Below are positions 33,600 to 46,600 of a DNA stretch of 64,000 nucleotides, piece by piece. How positions within the stretch are numbered: position 1 is the stretch's first letter; each line of letters begins with the position of its first letter. The position numbers and the translations under genes are program-made. A model generated the notes under the pieces. The model was not told where the DNA came from. It saw nothing but the letters and a program-made list of their open reading frames with translations, and did not search any database. The DNA comes from Dermatemys mawii (Eukaryota; Chordata; Testudines; Dermatemydidae). The DNA lies in contig ML677358.1 in the NCBI GenBank assembly GCA_007922305.1, forward strand, positions 17,657,327 to 17,721,326, given 5' to 3'.

Positions 33600-36500
33600 A
33601 AATAGAAACTAGGCAAAAGGCACAACGAATTGCATTATTCAAGTATTTGCATAGGTGCACAGAGAGCATTATTGTAAACAATATGAAGAGAAAGTGACAT
33701 GCATTTTGTATATGTTCTCCCAAATCATTTTTTTAAAAAAATCACATTTTATTTTCTCCCCCACCTTCATGGGCTCGGCTCACACACATGGGAATATGAA
33801 GTGATTTACTGAGTGTCCCCTTTTGGAGGCTTTACAATATCCCACAACTGCAGAGTTCCCTGCAGGGTTCCGGGCATGTCCAGTTGTTTTCTGAGGTTTG
33901 TGGTCCCTGGCTCTATCCCACACCCATTGAAATCAGTGGAAAGTCTCCTAAGGATTTCAGTGGGCAGCGGATCAGAACCAGAGGTTGTAGCTGAGGTGTT
34001 GCTGTCTGCAGGAGATAATAAGTGTGTGTGGATTCAATAAGATGTCGAGCTACGTTCAAAATGTGCATCTTGTGCTGGTAGGGATTGAGACCTAAATGCA
34101 TGATGTGTCCTTTCCCCCGACCCTGTGTCCATCTAGTCTGTAAGCTCTTTGGGGCAGGGACTGTCTACCACTCCTCACACAATGGGCACCCATTCTGGCA
34201 CTGCCGTAAGAAACATGATTCATAACAATAAACGGAGTGGTGAAAAGCCGTTACAATCGCTGGAAGATAAAAAGCTCTCTGAGAAATAACTGGCTGCTGG
34301 TGCAATTCCCTTATCGCCCTTCTTTCAGGGTCTTTTGCAAGGAAACTATACAATTAAAGACGGGCTTACAACAATCCTTTGATTTTGTCGAACCGCAAAG
34401 AAGTGCTTTGCACTGAAGCACTGATGCCTGTGGACAGTCATTAGGATCAGGTGTGGAGAAAAGCATTTCAAGGTTAGCGAGAGTCACTATCTCATTCACT
34501 TACAGTCCCATTTAGGGGGGCATTACTGGTTGTTTTTTAAGGAGTATGAAAATCTCAGCGGAGGGTCCAAACAAACCATTGCAGTGAGTAGACAGCTGGA
34601 TGGTAACAAAATGCCCGTCTGCTAATAGAACCTCGAAGAGGAAGAAGTGCTAATGTTGCAAAAAATGGCTCAGTCCATCTTTAGATGCCAGCCAAACCTA
34701 AAGTGAATGTTCAGAGATATTTCTTCATGGTCAGGTGGCAATTATGGAATCACAACCCAGAACAGGTGTTTGCAGCAAATCGTAGGGTTTCTTACACGGT
34801 TCAGCCTGGACTATTTGGCTTGAAGAGCTCGATTCATAATGAGGCAGATAAGACCTAGCTTCTGTGTCTCTAGCTCCAGCATTGCTGATGTTCACACATG
34901 AAGTAATGTCAAGGAAAACAGAAAAATTGCTGGGGGAACAAAATGTCCCAAATCTAAAATCCTGAGATAAAATGTGTGGAAATCCAAATCAGTTCCAAAA
35001 GCAAATTCACACTGTTAAGGCCCTAGGATTAGGACTTTCAGGTTAAAGTGCACGCGGACAACTGCCTCCACCAGGTCCATATAGAGGAGAGTTTGGATTC
35101 AGTTAGCTGTCCAACAAAAGCACCATGTGTCATATAAATCTTCCATTGCTCTGCCAACTGGGAAGCTTTAAAGTTACATTTCTTGTTACTCTGGTCACCA
35201 GGTACCCAGTGTTGCTCAATACAGAATGGAGGCTGATGGGTTATATACAGAAAGCGTACTGGTCTTGTTCGCTGTGGTACCACATTATGGCAGGAAGGTT
35301 CCACCACCCGCACTTCATTGTAACTCCGTTTGACTGTTTCCCCTGTGTTTTCTTTAGAGAGTTTTTCTGTAGTACCTTGTCTAAGTCCAAACAACACTGA
35401 GAAGGGCACATAAACCAAGCTGGAAATGCCACTAGATCTTACAGCAACAAGACAAGACAGAGGAATCAAGCAGTTAATGCAACACGACCGACTGGCGGTG
35501 ATAGAAAGGGTCTTGTTAGGGATGGTCTGGTTGGGAGGAGGTTCTAGCCCCAAAATCAACAGCAAGCCCAGGTTATTTCAGCATGGCATATTTTCCCCAG
35601 TTTCCTTCCCCGCTGCTGGCCAGTCAATGCCAGGGGAAACAGAATGGACTGAAGACCTTGATGGCTATGTAGCGGTGACACACACACAGCTGTGAACAGA
35701 CCGAGGGAAGCAGAGCACCTTAGATCTTAGAGCACCGCCTGTCAAGTCCAGCAGCTGACAAATTCAGATCACTGAGCACTGGAGCACTAAATTACTGATG
35801 AAATATAGAGTGTAGGGGTAGCCATGTCAGTCCCAAAATATTAGAGAGACAAGATGGGTGAGGTCATATTTTTTAAAATATGGAGCACTCTCTCTCCCCC
35901 GTCCTCGCTTCTGCATTCTCCATTGCACAATAATATTGCACTTCCATTTTAAACAAGTAACTCCTGTATTGAAGGAAGCCAAAAGCACAGTGGGCCAAAT
36001 TCAGCCTTGGCATATACTGATGTAATGTGTCACTGGGTGTTGCACCTGCCCACACCAGGACTGATAGCGACATCCATTTGTGCAGGGCTGGATGTGGCCC
36101 AGTGAGCCAGCTGGGAAACATGGGGCTAGAGGTGAGGAGATCAAGCACTGTACATGACCTGTGTATCTGCTTCCTGATGACAAAGACATCCAGTTCCTTG
36201 TGAGCTCCCAAGTCAATATGGAAAGAATCCGTTTGGCTGGACACAGCGCCTGGCCATCATTTTTTCAAGGCATTCACTCCTCCGGCTAGCTTCACTGTTG
36301 AATTCTGGGGTGGGGAGACACTGAAATCAGTATTTGTGAAAGAGAAAACGCTTCCCACTTGTTCTCATTCAGATCCCACTGCTGAGGGGCAAGCCAGGTC
36401 CAGCTGACTGATAGAAGAAACATATGGGAACCCTGGCAACATCATGCAGTTCAGACCCAAATCTCCCCTCCGGCAGCAGCCCGTACCAGATGCTTCACAG

Positions 36501-37504
36501 GAAGGCGCAAGAATCCCCATAATGGACACTTCTAGAGTAACCCACCCATAGGGAAAGTTTCTTCCTAACCCCAGGCAGTTAGAAGCTGGGCTCAGACTTT
36601 ATATTAAGGTTCCATTTATAAGGGTGGGTCAATAATTAATAGACGCTATCAGCACATTACATAGATGAGTAATGTACTGTACGCAAGAAACAAAGAGCTT
36701 TGAATTCACATTCAGAAAAGGTCAAGCTCATAGGGTCCCCAACCTCAAGGCATAAGAAATGCCAGCTGCACATGACCTACACCTTTCCTTGCAGTTTACA
36801 TTCATGAATAATGTGTTATAGATGGTTATAAGTTAGTCGCTGGACAGTGGTGTAGCTGGTTATAAGCCATGGTCTCAAACAATCTATAAAATTGATAAAT
36901 GATTAATCGGTGTTTTAACAAATGGTTTATCAACTCTTTATCAATGGAACCCTAATATAAAGAGTGACAAGATTGAAATTTTCCCTGAAGCAGGAATTAT
37001 ATCCCTTATCATTTATTTTTGTCCAATTTAATATAACGGTGGGTGTTTTCAGTAGTCATATAACTGTCTATTTCTTTAGGAATCCTGTGGCAGTGAGTTC
37101 CACAGGCAATTGTGTTGTGTTAAAGCATGTTTACTCTGATCAGGTCCAAATTGGTGGCCTTTCAGTTTCATTGGATGGCCCCCTTGTTCTGAATTTATGA
37201 AAAAGGGTAAATAGGAGTGCCTGAATTACTTTTTATATGGCCTTCGTTGTTTTGTATACACTTACGGTGCCACCAACCATACAACAACAAACAGGTGCAC
37301 GCAGCCCAGCAACTGCAACCCAGCCACAATAAACCAGTGAAGAAAAATACGTTGGTGACGAAACCTTCTTGTTTCCTGTAACCCCACTGCACTAGTGGAT
37401 TTTGTATTTTACTAGCAAGGTGATTTCATATCTCTGAGCAGCTGTGCTTCATGGTGGTGAGAGTGTGCTGCTCTCTTCTGAGGCGTTTTGTCAGCAAGCC
37501 CTAC
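33600..37504 (-). other. ADAM19: Probable ADAM19 3' UTR and last intron; final coding exon not located
   Basis: Downstream of the last confident exon. It holds a partial TATTGGACCAACTTCT-family copy (about 35808-35870) and CR1-related fragments near 36480-36600 and 37060-37230 (reversed). A 175-residue - strand frame at 35038-35565 has no recognised homology. No stretch encodes a clear match to the recalled mammalian C-terminus ending ISSKI. Confidence 0.4.
35724..35747 (-). CDS. Weak candidate for the last ADAM19 coding exon (C-terminal residues)
   Basis: The only place in 33.5-37.5 kb where the - strand reads SKI then a stop (TAA at 35722-35724 region), as in the recalled mammalian C-terminus ISSKI. 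A TTTGTCAG acceptor lies just upstream, but its phase does not fit the 37505 donor and upstream residues do not match. Kept only as a lead. Confidence 0.12.
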
Positions 37505-37651
37505 CTCTGCTGGTGGTGGGTGTCGTCCTGGGCTCCTTCCAGCAGTAGGTGGTGGTAGCATTGTGGTGTTAATCCTTGGCACAGTCCTGTGTCCAGTAGG
37601 GACGGGGTTAGCCGGCAAAGCTTTCTGTGGTGGGCGGGGTCTTGCAGTATC
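37505..37651 (-). CDS. ADAM19: ADAM19 exon: proline-rich cytoplasmic tail, part 2
   Basis: 147 nt, phase 0, after TTTGCTTAG. Encodes [19 protein letters not shown] then a variable Pro/Thr/Arg stretch ending HPPPAE at a GTAGGG donor. Human [16 protein letters not shown] secures the identity. If the donor is skipped, the frame runs 30 more codons to TAG at 37412-37414. Confidence 0.9.
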
Positions 37652-40600
37652 CTAAGCAAAAAACAAAGCGCTTTGAATTCACATTCAGGAAGGGCACCTC
37701 TATGGCCAAGCCTATGGGGTCCCCAAACTCAGGGCCTAAGAGAGGTTTGCAGCCAATTGCACATGACTTAACCCTTTCCTTGCAGTTTTCATGGATGACT
37801 GCTATTATTGAGAGCCTAGAATCCCATGTAGCTCCTCAGCACCAGCCCACTGCCAGCCCTGACACAGGCCTTTGGCACACCGGGCAGCACCCCGGCCCTC
37901 TCAAGAGCAAGCCTTCCCCAGCTGCAGATGAGGAGCTCTGCAATGAAGGTGGTTTCGCCCACCCTGCCCTGTGCCCAGTTTTTCTCCCTCTTAATTACAG
38001 AGCTCGAGAAGTCATTAGCTACAAGGTCCTGAGCAACTGCTCCATTTCCTGGCTCGTACTGATTGCCAGAGCTGTTACTGAAAGGTGCTTAAGGGGACTT
38101 CCGAATCCAATACCCACCTGGCGCCTCTTGAGCCATAACGGATAACTGGGAAATGGTCCAGATCTTGGAGGTGTCTGCTTTAGACCCCAAGGAGAATATC
38201 AAGCATTGCTCTGAAAATGAAACTACTCTACCTGGGGGGCGAAGGCCAATGACAGCCCTAACCTGTCACCTCTGGAGACCTGTACTCAGCTCTGCCTCAG
38301 ATCACAAGGGAGGGGGACTAGCCGGCTCAAGGGATGGGCAATGGGAGATGGAGTTGTCCATCCCTAGGCCACAGGCTTGTATCTGGTCCAGGTGGCTTCT
38401 GACAGTTGGTACAATCTGATGGCTCTTTGGTGACCAGCGTGAAATGGGCTGGTGGGCTCGGCCCAGTCCAACTACTGGACAGTGGCCCACCTCACAACAC
38501 GCCCCTTCCCCCATGCTGGTGGTCTCAGCATAGAGGCTGAGGACTGAATGGACATGGGGAGAGAATGGCTGTTCCCCTCTGAATCAGAGAGAGGGCACCA
38601 GTGGCTACTGCCCATGATCTGCCTGTTCTGCCCATGACTAGAGCACTCCTGCCTCCAGAGCTTCTAATTCGCACGATTCCCTGAGCTCGGACCTGGACTG
38701 GAAAGTCTCAACCCAGAACTCAGACCTTAAGATCAGAAGGGACCATCTAGTCTGACCTCCTGCATATGGCAGGCCACACACCTCACCCACCCACTCCTGT
38801 AAACAGACCCCGAACCTCTGGCTGAACCTCAAATCAGGGTTGAAAGACTTCAACTGACAGAGAATCCACCATTTATTACTAGTTTAAATCTGCAAGTGCC
38901 CCATGCTGCACACACAACACACACGCACGCATGCTTGCACACATATATTATACAAAATATACATGCAAATGCACACACACACCAGAATCTGATTACAATT
39001 ATTTTTTTAATACAAACAAACTAATGACTCTTGTCCTGCAACAAACAGCTGCCCAGGGGATACTCTCAGCATTACATTTTCTATTCTCATAACCAAAGTC
39101 AGTGCAAAACAATTGACTCTTGGGAGCAGTCACCACAGAGGACCTACTCACATGGCACTGCTTAGATTCCACGGTTAGCCACTGTGCTGCAGGTGCTGAT
39201 GTAATAAACTCTACCGTTATAGTTTGGAGTGCACCCCAAAATCCCCTATGTTCATCTGAACTCCCACAGATGCAACACTCGACAGTTCACATCAGCTAAT
39301 GCTTGGGTATTTATCACCACTGACTCACGAGTCCTGCTCTGGTGTTCAAGAGGGAATTTCTAACTCCTTCAATGCAGACTATCAACACCTGTGTCCAGAG
39401 AGTCCTTAGAGGCACAGCAAGTGCTCACATGCTGTGAATTCTTAGGAAAGACACTGACAAGGGGAAATGCAGTGAAACTAATCATTGCTCATGTACTTTC
39501 TAATTTGTGTGGCCCTCATCCAATCAAATGATAGGGGACCTTCCTTCTTGAAACCCCAGCAGAAGTGCTCCTCTGCTGTAGGTCTGACTGATACAACCTC
39601 AGCTGCATCACATATCTGGTTGTTATCGAGAAGAAACACATGTCTGGAGGAAACTTGTCAACAAACAGCCACGAGGGATATTTTCTCATTATTGATCAGT
39701 GGCCAATTCCTGCTTTTGTTTGTACTTTTTCCTGTGAACAGCCTAATTGCAGAATTGTCCATAGGAACAATGGAGCTAGAAACAAATCCCATACACTGAA
39801 ATCCTGTGCTCTTTGGTGTTTTGGTCTTACTTCTTCTCTACATCCTTTGGAGATGCTATCTGAAGCCAAATTCCTGCTGCCTGCTGTGATGCAGCTCTCT
39901 GCTGGCATGCATCTTGAAAGGCTTTCCTCTCATTCTGACCCAAAGCTAGTAAAAGGGGCTTTCAAGGAATTGTGGGTGGTTCAGTGAGGATTGTATGCTG
40001 ACTCGAACGAAGGAAATTTAGTAAATCAATTACACGCTGCATGAGGCCCGATAGACATGGAACAACCTAACACAGGGGTTGGCAACCTACAGCACACGTG
40101 CCAAAGGTGGCACGTGAGCCGATTTCCTCTGGCACGCAGCAGAGGGCTCAGCCTGCCACCGCTCTGCAGTTCCCCCTTCTCCACTCAGCTCCTGCTGCTA
40201 GCTTGGGTGTAGGGAACCCAGGATGGCAGTGGGCTGAGAACCCAGCTGGCAGGAGCCTGGTGGGGGGGGGACCCCAAAGCAGCGGCAGGCTGAGCCGCTC
40301 AGCCTGCCCCTGCTCTGGGGTTCCCCCTGCTGGCCCCTTGCCAGCCAGGGTCCCCACCTGCCCCACTCAGCGCCTTCACCCAGGCTGGCAGCGGGCTGAG
40401 ACCCTGGCTGGCAGGAGCCTGTGGAGGAAACCCCAAAGCGGGATCGGACTGACCCACTCAGCCCCTCCCCTTCCACCCAAAGCCCCACCCCATCCAGACT
40501 AGCACGCGAAGCCTTAAATTTCACTGAATAAATGCAGACTCAGCCCACCACCTCTGAAAGGTTCCCGACCCCTGACCTAACATACAATCCAAGTGTGGCC

Positions 40601-43600
40601 AACCTGCAGCCACACAGAGCTACGCTGCAGACTGAGGCTGCACCTCCAGGGAATGCTGCTGGAGGTGACGGGATCGAGATGGACTATTGCAGGATGGGGC
40701 CTGTCCTCGACTGCTAATTGCATGCCAGGGGTTGTCATCTCCATAGGCTAACAACTCTATAGAAGTCAAGAGTGACTGCACTCGGCTTCTTTAATACAAA
40801 ATGGGTGTGGCCCTTAGGCTCCTGGCAAATTGTCAGCAGGTACATTTACACAGCAAAGACCTACCAGCAGCCGGCCGATTTGGACTCACGGGGCTCTGGC
40901 TGCGGGGCTGCTGTGTAGACTTCCGAGCATGGGATGGAGCCCAGGCTCCGAGACCCAGCGAGGTGGGAGGGTCTCAGAGCTCAGGATACAGCCCGAGCCT
41001 GCGGCACGGACCAGCTGCGGGTCTCTAGTTGCTGCGTAGACATACCCAGTGTGACCTCAATTACACAAAGACGTGGAGCCCCTGCTGAAGGAAATGCAGT
41101 TGCCTGATACTGGCTGACAGTCTCCTTGGCACCCAGTGGGACTGGCAGCAGACACATCAGGAGAACGGACGGAGCTGCATGAAGAATAGCGCCCAACACG
41201 GGAACATTACCAACTGCAGTATGAGACAGCAGGAGCACACATGTGAGCCTCTCCACTGGGAACAACTAGAACTGTCCTGCAGGAAGAGGTAGCACAAGGG
41301 AATTCGTTCACCTGCCTCTCATCTCAACAGAGGTGAATGAAACCAAAATGAAAGCGCAAAAGAACGGAGTCCCTGGCGGGTCCTTATCACAAACTCCTGT
41401 GCACAGTTCAGCACGGTTCTCAGGCTGTGCTCAGGAGAGGCCCACATGAGAGCGCGCACAGGTGGGGGAAATGCATCCCTTGAGCTGCATTAGGGAAGGT
41501 TATAGCCACCGGTCTCTGCCCCATGTCTGGTGCTGGTGACCCTTATAACTCTAACGTTGCCAAGAGCAGTTAAGACTCCAGCATGTTCGCTCAGAACTGG
41601 CGGCACATTCCAGCCACAGTGAAGGACAAACAGATACATGGCAAATTGCAATGCGATTCCTTTACCTGTGGGACTACGAGTTTTGGAGCAGGGGGTGCTG
41701 GCCTGGTTGGAGGAATTCGTCTTGCCGTGTCCTTCGGAATCCCATATACCAGACCAGGGGATTTCCTGGTGTCGTTGCTGTGACCAACTGGGAAAGCAGG
41801 TGGTCGCTGTATATTAGTTTTGAGATCTGGGGCTGGTTTGGAGGGAAGCCCAGCAGGTTTCGATGGGATTTCTGGGGTGCAGGTAGCCTGCATACAAGTC
41901 ACACAAACACCAGACATTATTTCCACATCAGACATGCTGCCTTCTATACTCATTTTCACTCCGCTCCCTTTCTTCCATGAGATCTTCCAGTAATACAACA
42001 AAAAGTGCTGACTACAGAGTCATGAACTGACCAAGTGACTCTGTCTTCGGCCATGTATATCTAGCAAATGTTGATTGTTTTGGATTGTTTTCTCTGGAAC
42101 ACCGTCTTCGCCAGGAAGTTTACAAGGGTCAGCAATGGGTGCATTGAATAGTGTAGAAAACAATTTGGCGGTGATCTTCAAAGGAGCCAAAAGGAGTGAG
42201 TCTAGGGTTGCCATCTTTTTACTCACACAAAATGGAACGCCCTGGCCCCACCCCTCCTCTGAGGCCCTGCCCATGCCCCACCCCTTATCTGAAGCCCCGC
42301 CCCTGCTCACTCCATTTCCCCCCTTCCCCCGTCACTCGCTCTCCCCACTCTCACTCACTTGCTCATTTTCACCGAGCTGGCTCCCGGGCTGCAGTTTGAG
42401 AGGCGGTGAGAGCCCTGCCTGGGGGTGCGGGCTCTGGGGTGGGGCAGGGATAAGGGGCTTGGGCTGAGGGATAGGTTGTGAGAGGAGGTACGGGCTCTGA
42501 GCTAGCGATGCAGGTTCCAGGGTAGGGCCAGAAATGAGGGGTTCAGGGTGCAGGAGGGGGCTCTGGGCTGGGGCAGAGAGTTGGGGTGCAGAGAGGGTGA
42601 GGGGTCCGGCTGGAGGTGCAGGCTTTGATGTGGGGTGGAGGATGAGGGATTTGGGGCACACGAGGGTGCTCCAGGCTGGGATTGAGGGGTTAGGAGTATG
42701 GGAATGGGCTCCAGGCTGGGGCAAGGGTGTGAGGGCTCTGGCTGGGGTTGCAGACTCTGGGGTGGGGGAACCTTTTTTCTGTCACGGGCCATTGACCCAC
42801 AGAAAAAAATCAATCACAGGTCATTCAGCTCAAGGCTTCTCCCTGCAGTGGGGTGAGCTGGCATTTGCCTCAGATGTGGCACCCAGAACTGGACACAACA
42901 CTCCAGCTGAGGCCTTATCAGCACAGTGTAGAGCAGAAGAATTACTCCTTGTGTCTTACAGCAACCCTGCTAATACATCCCAGAAAGATGTGGAGGCAGA
43001 AGTAGACTTGGTTTAGCACTATGGCTGAACCATGCCCCTGAGTAGGTTTCCAGTGTCTTTGTCTCTACCTTTCTGTGTTCCTGTGGGGTTTTCAGCTTGA
43101 AGGCTGGGTTTGCATGGCCGTTCACACCATACTGATCTGGAGCAGAGGCATTGCTGGCAATCAGGGAGAAAAAGGAGAAGAATGGTTAATGCATTTCCTC
43201 TTTTTTTCTTTGCCTAAATTCCAACAAGAAGTTTCATCAAGATTTGCAAACATCGACCAGCCCAACCAGCATGTCTAACCGTGACCCTCTAGTGACTAAA
43301 CTTTACCACCCAAACTGCTGTCCTGACATCCACAAACAATCTGTGTCCTTCATTAGTGGCTGCCTGGACAACAGAATGGCCTATGGGACCATTTCACTGC
43401 ACCTATTCTCCAAAGAGAAGTATCTGAAAGTTCAGTCCACAGAGTGATCTGCATGGCATGAACCATCTTTGGTGCTTCACCGGGAGACGAATAATTAGAT
43501 ACAGGAGGTACTTGTGATTTCTCTTCTCTTGGACACTGAAAAGGTTTGGGACAGAGGGAGGCAAAGAATAATCCTGAACATTCACCCGAACTGTTGGCTC

Positions 43601-46600
43601 CTCTTTGAAGGGATGATGGTCTCTTTTAGAGGCCTGAGTCTGTCCCTCCATTTATAGCAGCAAAATGCAACTGCTATTCCGATCAAAAGCAAGATGGAAA
43701 CCAGGACTCCTGCTATCACTGGAACCAGGCCTGAGAGCGAGAAAATGGAATCAATCACTGTGTAAGGATCTTCCTTCCTCAACCCACACCACAGCTTTAC
43801 TAGGAACCGGGAAGATCAAATGAGTTACACCTACTTTCTTGGGGCAAGGGCCCACTGTCTAGGCTGCCTCCGTTCCCAGGTTTGTTACAGAATGGGGGTG
43901 CCCATCCATTGTTGCAGTGGCAGTTCTTGTTGCTGTTGCACACCTGTTTCGGGAACAGTTAGGGATATTATTGGCAGCGGCTCAGCTCTGCTAGAATCCA
44001 CGCACCGCAACAAACCAACCACAGGCCTCCAGCCCCTCACATGGGCCACATGGTAGAGCAGGTTTCCAAAGGCACAAACTGGGAGTTAGGCGCCCAGCAC
44101 TCGAATGGGATTCAGCAGCAGGAGACCAGGGGAGCTCGTGTAAATGGGACTCCAGAACAGAGTTTTTAAGTATAAATAGCTCCACAAAATACCAGGCACA
44201 AAAGTACAGTGGCTTGTCCCCAGCCTTACCTGAAATGGAGATGAGAAACAAAGACACTCACCCCCTGCCCATGGCACTTCTTCTGACAGCCTTCCGAGTC
44301 AAAGATGGATGTGTTCCTGCAGTGTCCCTCGAAGCAAACCTGTGGGAACAGGAATCAACCCCCCTGTCAGCTCTCTGCGGGAGGGACCATCTCATTGTTC
44401 CATGTTTGTATAGCACCTAATGCTGGGGGGGGCTGGCTAGGACTCCTGGGGGCTACCAGAGTCGAGATAAGAATAAATAATAATGTCAGAACTGAAGCCA
44501 CGGCCAGCAGTGAAATTCAGCTGGTCTCCAAGCAAATGTCCAACCTGAACCTCGCCGCAGTGAATGGAACTTCAGACACATGATGGAGAAACGGAGGCTA
44601 AGAGGCCAGTTGACTTGCCCAAAGCCACACAGCAGGCCTGTGGGAGAGCTGGTATTAGTTCTTGACCCCTAACCTGGTGCTCATCACTCTAGGTTGCACT
44701 GTCTGAGAGCACAAGACTCAGATCGAACATCGTCCTTCTCTTTCACATGGCAAAGATCTGAGGCACGGCCTTTTGGTATCAGTGTAAAAAGGAGCCATCT
44801 TCTTTGCTCAAGAAAGGGAACTATTAGAAATATAGGAGTGGGAGGGGCCTCCTAGGTCATCCTGTCCAGCCCCTGCTATAGCAGGTAGCCTGCGGTAGAG
44901 ATGCAGTACTCTCTCTCAACAAGCAGTGCTGTAAGAAGTTGCTCCCATGACGACATAATTCTCCAGAAAGGCAGGAAGCCTCAGGTGAGAATTGTTTAAT
45001 AACCATAGAACATTTTCCAGCTGGCAAAGCCACACCCAGACCCAGCCAACACCACCGTGGTACGCGGCTGTACCTACATGATTGTTCCCACACTTTGTTC
45101 CCGTCATCACCAAGCCAGGGTCTAGCATATCCCCTTCGCTCTCTTCAGCACCATACACGTGGGTCCCCCGACACTTGATCGGCCTTCCCTCCACCGTAAT
45201 GGTAGTGTCTATCGGGACAGCTCTGGACTCCAGCGGCTTGGAAGCGGAGCTCTGGCACTGTATCTTCCCACATTTCGCATCTCTGTTTGAAACGTGGAGA
45301 CAGGGTGAAGGGTTGCATCATGCCTTCTGGTTAACGTTTCCACTCTACTCCCACCGAATGAAGAAAATTCATATTAAAACCAACAGATAGGAAGGAGGAG
45401 GTGCTGACCAACTTCTGAACATACGTCAAGACAATAACATTCATTGGTTCAGTGGCAACAGAAATAATGAGCTATTGAGAGCCATCTTAAGGAACAATCC
45501 TAAAGAGACAGGCTTTGTCATCATTTCACCTACGTACCTGGGATAAGCCAAACCCAACAGAGTCATAAACAGGACACCGACTGCAGGGCCCTTCGCCCCA
45601 CTGTGTGTTAAGACTGTTCAGTCTGAGTGGACAGCCACAGAGATGAACATGAACGTGCCTTTTAGACATGATAAATATTGGGCCTCGCCAAATAACAGGA
45701 AACAACACTTGGCAAAAATGTCCTTCCCTGTTTACTGTTGGGTAGAAATCTCATCCTTTTTTCTTCAAAATTCAGGGGTTGTTTTTTTTGTGAAATCTTT
45801 AAACTTGGAAAAATTTCAAGCAGCCCAAATAAATATCAATGTATCCTATCAAAATATCAAAATCATATCAAAATATCATACAGAATCGCACAATTCTAAT
45901 TGGGAAAAGGGTGGTCTGACTGCAGGGACAGGGCATTAATACCAACAGAGAGTAGCTTGCTTTACTCTGATGGTCCTTATCTTAGCAGGACAAGGAACAT
46001 CACTCCCTACTAGCAGTTATCAGTGGCCGTTCAGCACTCTACCTCGTCTCACACTTCCTGTATCTGCCGTAAGCATCCTTCCCACAGTTCCCATAGGTGT
46101 CGCCGGCAGCATTAACCTTCTCAAAACACAGGTCGGGTGCGGGCCTCGCTCCTGTGTGGAAGAGACTCATGTGACTGACTTTCGGGGAAGGTGGTGGGTG
46201 ACCAGATGTCCTGATTTTATAGGGACAGGACCGATATTCGGGGCTTTTTCTTATATAGGCGCCTATTACCCCCCACCCCCTCCTGATTTTTCACACTTGT
46301 TGTCTGGTCACGCTACGGCTTCCTCAAACCCAGCACCCATCACTTGGTCATTCTTTCCCCTGACAAGTTGATGGACGAGAACAAGTTGATGGAGAGGTTT
46401 TCCAGCCGAGGGTGGATAGCCTGGCCGGGAACAGAACACTGCTGAGTGACAGCCCTCTAGGGGTGGAGCAAACAGGTGGAATGCTGGGCACAGCTGGAGC
46501 TTTCTGGCTGGCTGTCACTGTTATAATTTGTACAAGCACTTGGGTTTGCATTTGTGCTTCCTCCAGCCCCAACTGGCTTCTCCTGGATCACATGGTGAAG

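Larger units (their letters stand above)
37652..41665 (-). other. ADAM19: ADAM19 intron (4.0 kb)
   Basis: Contains a CR1-related fragment at about 38718-38880, an ACAC-rich tract at 38905-38985, the hAT element at 40073-40574 and a short inverted-repeat element at about 40837-41050. Confidence 0.85.

Noticed and set aside
35038..35565. 175-residue - strand open frame downstream of ADAM19
   Set aside because: No recognised homology and no match to the ADAM19 C-terminus; more likely open by chance in 3' UTR.
42332..42813. Proline-rich - strand frames of 103-130 residues in an ADAM19 intron
   Set aside because: They arise from a GC-rich interspersed repeat whose G-rich half reads as proline on the other strand. 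Although ADAM19's tail is also proline-rich, phase and homology place the neighbouring exons elsewhere.
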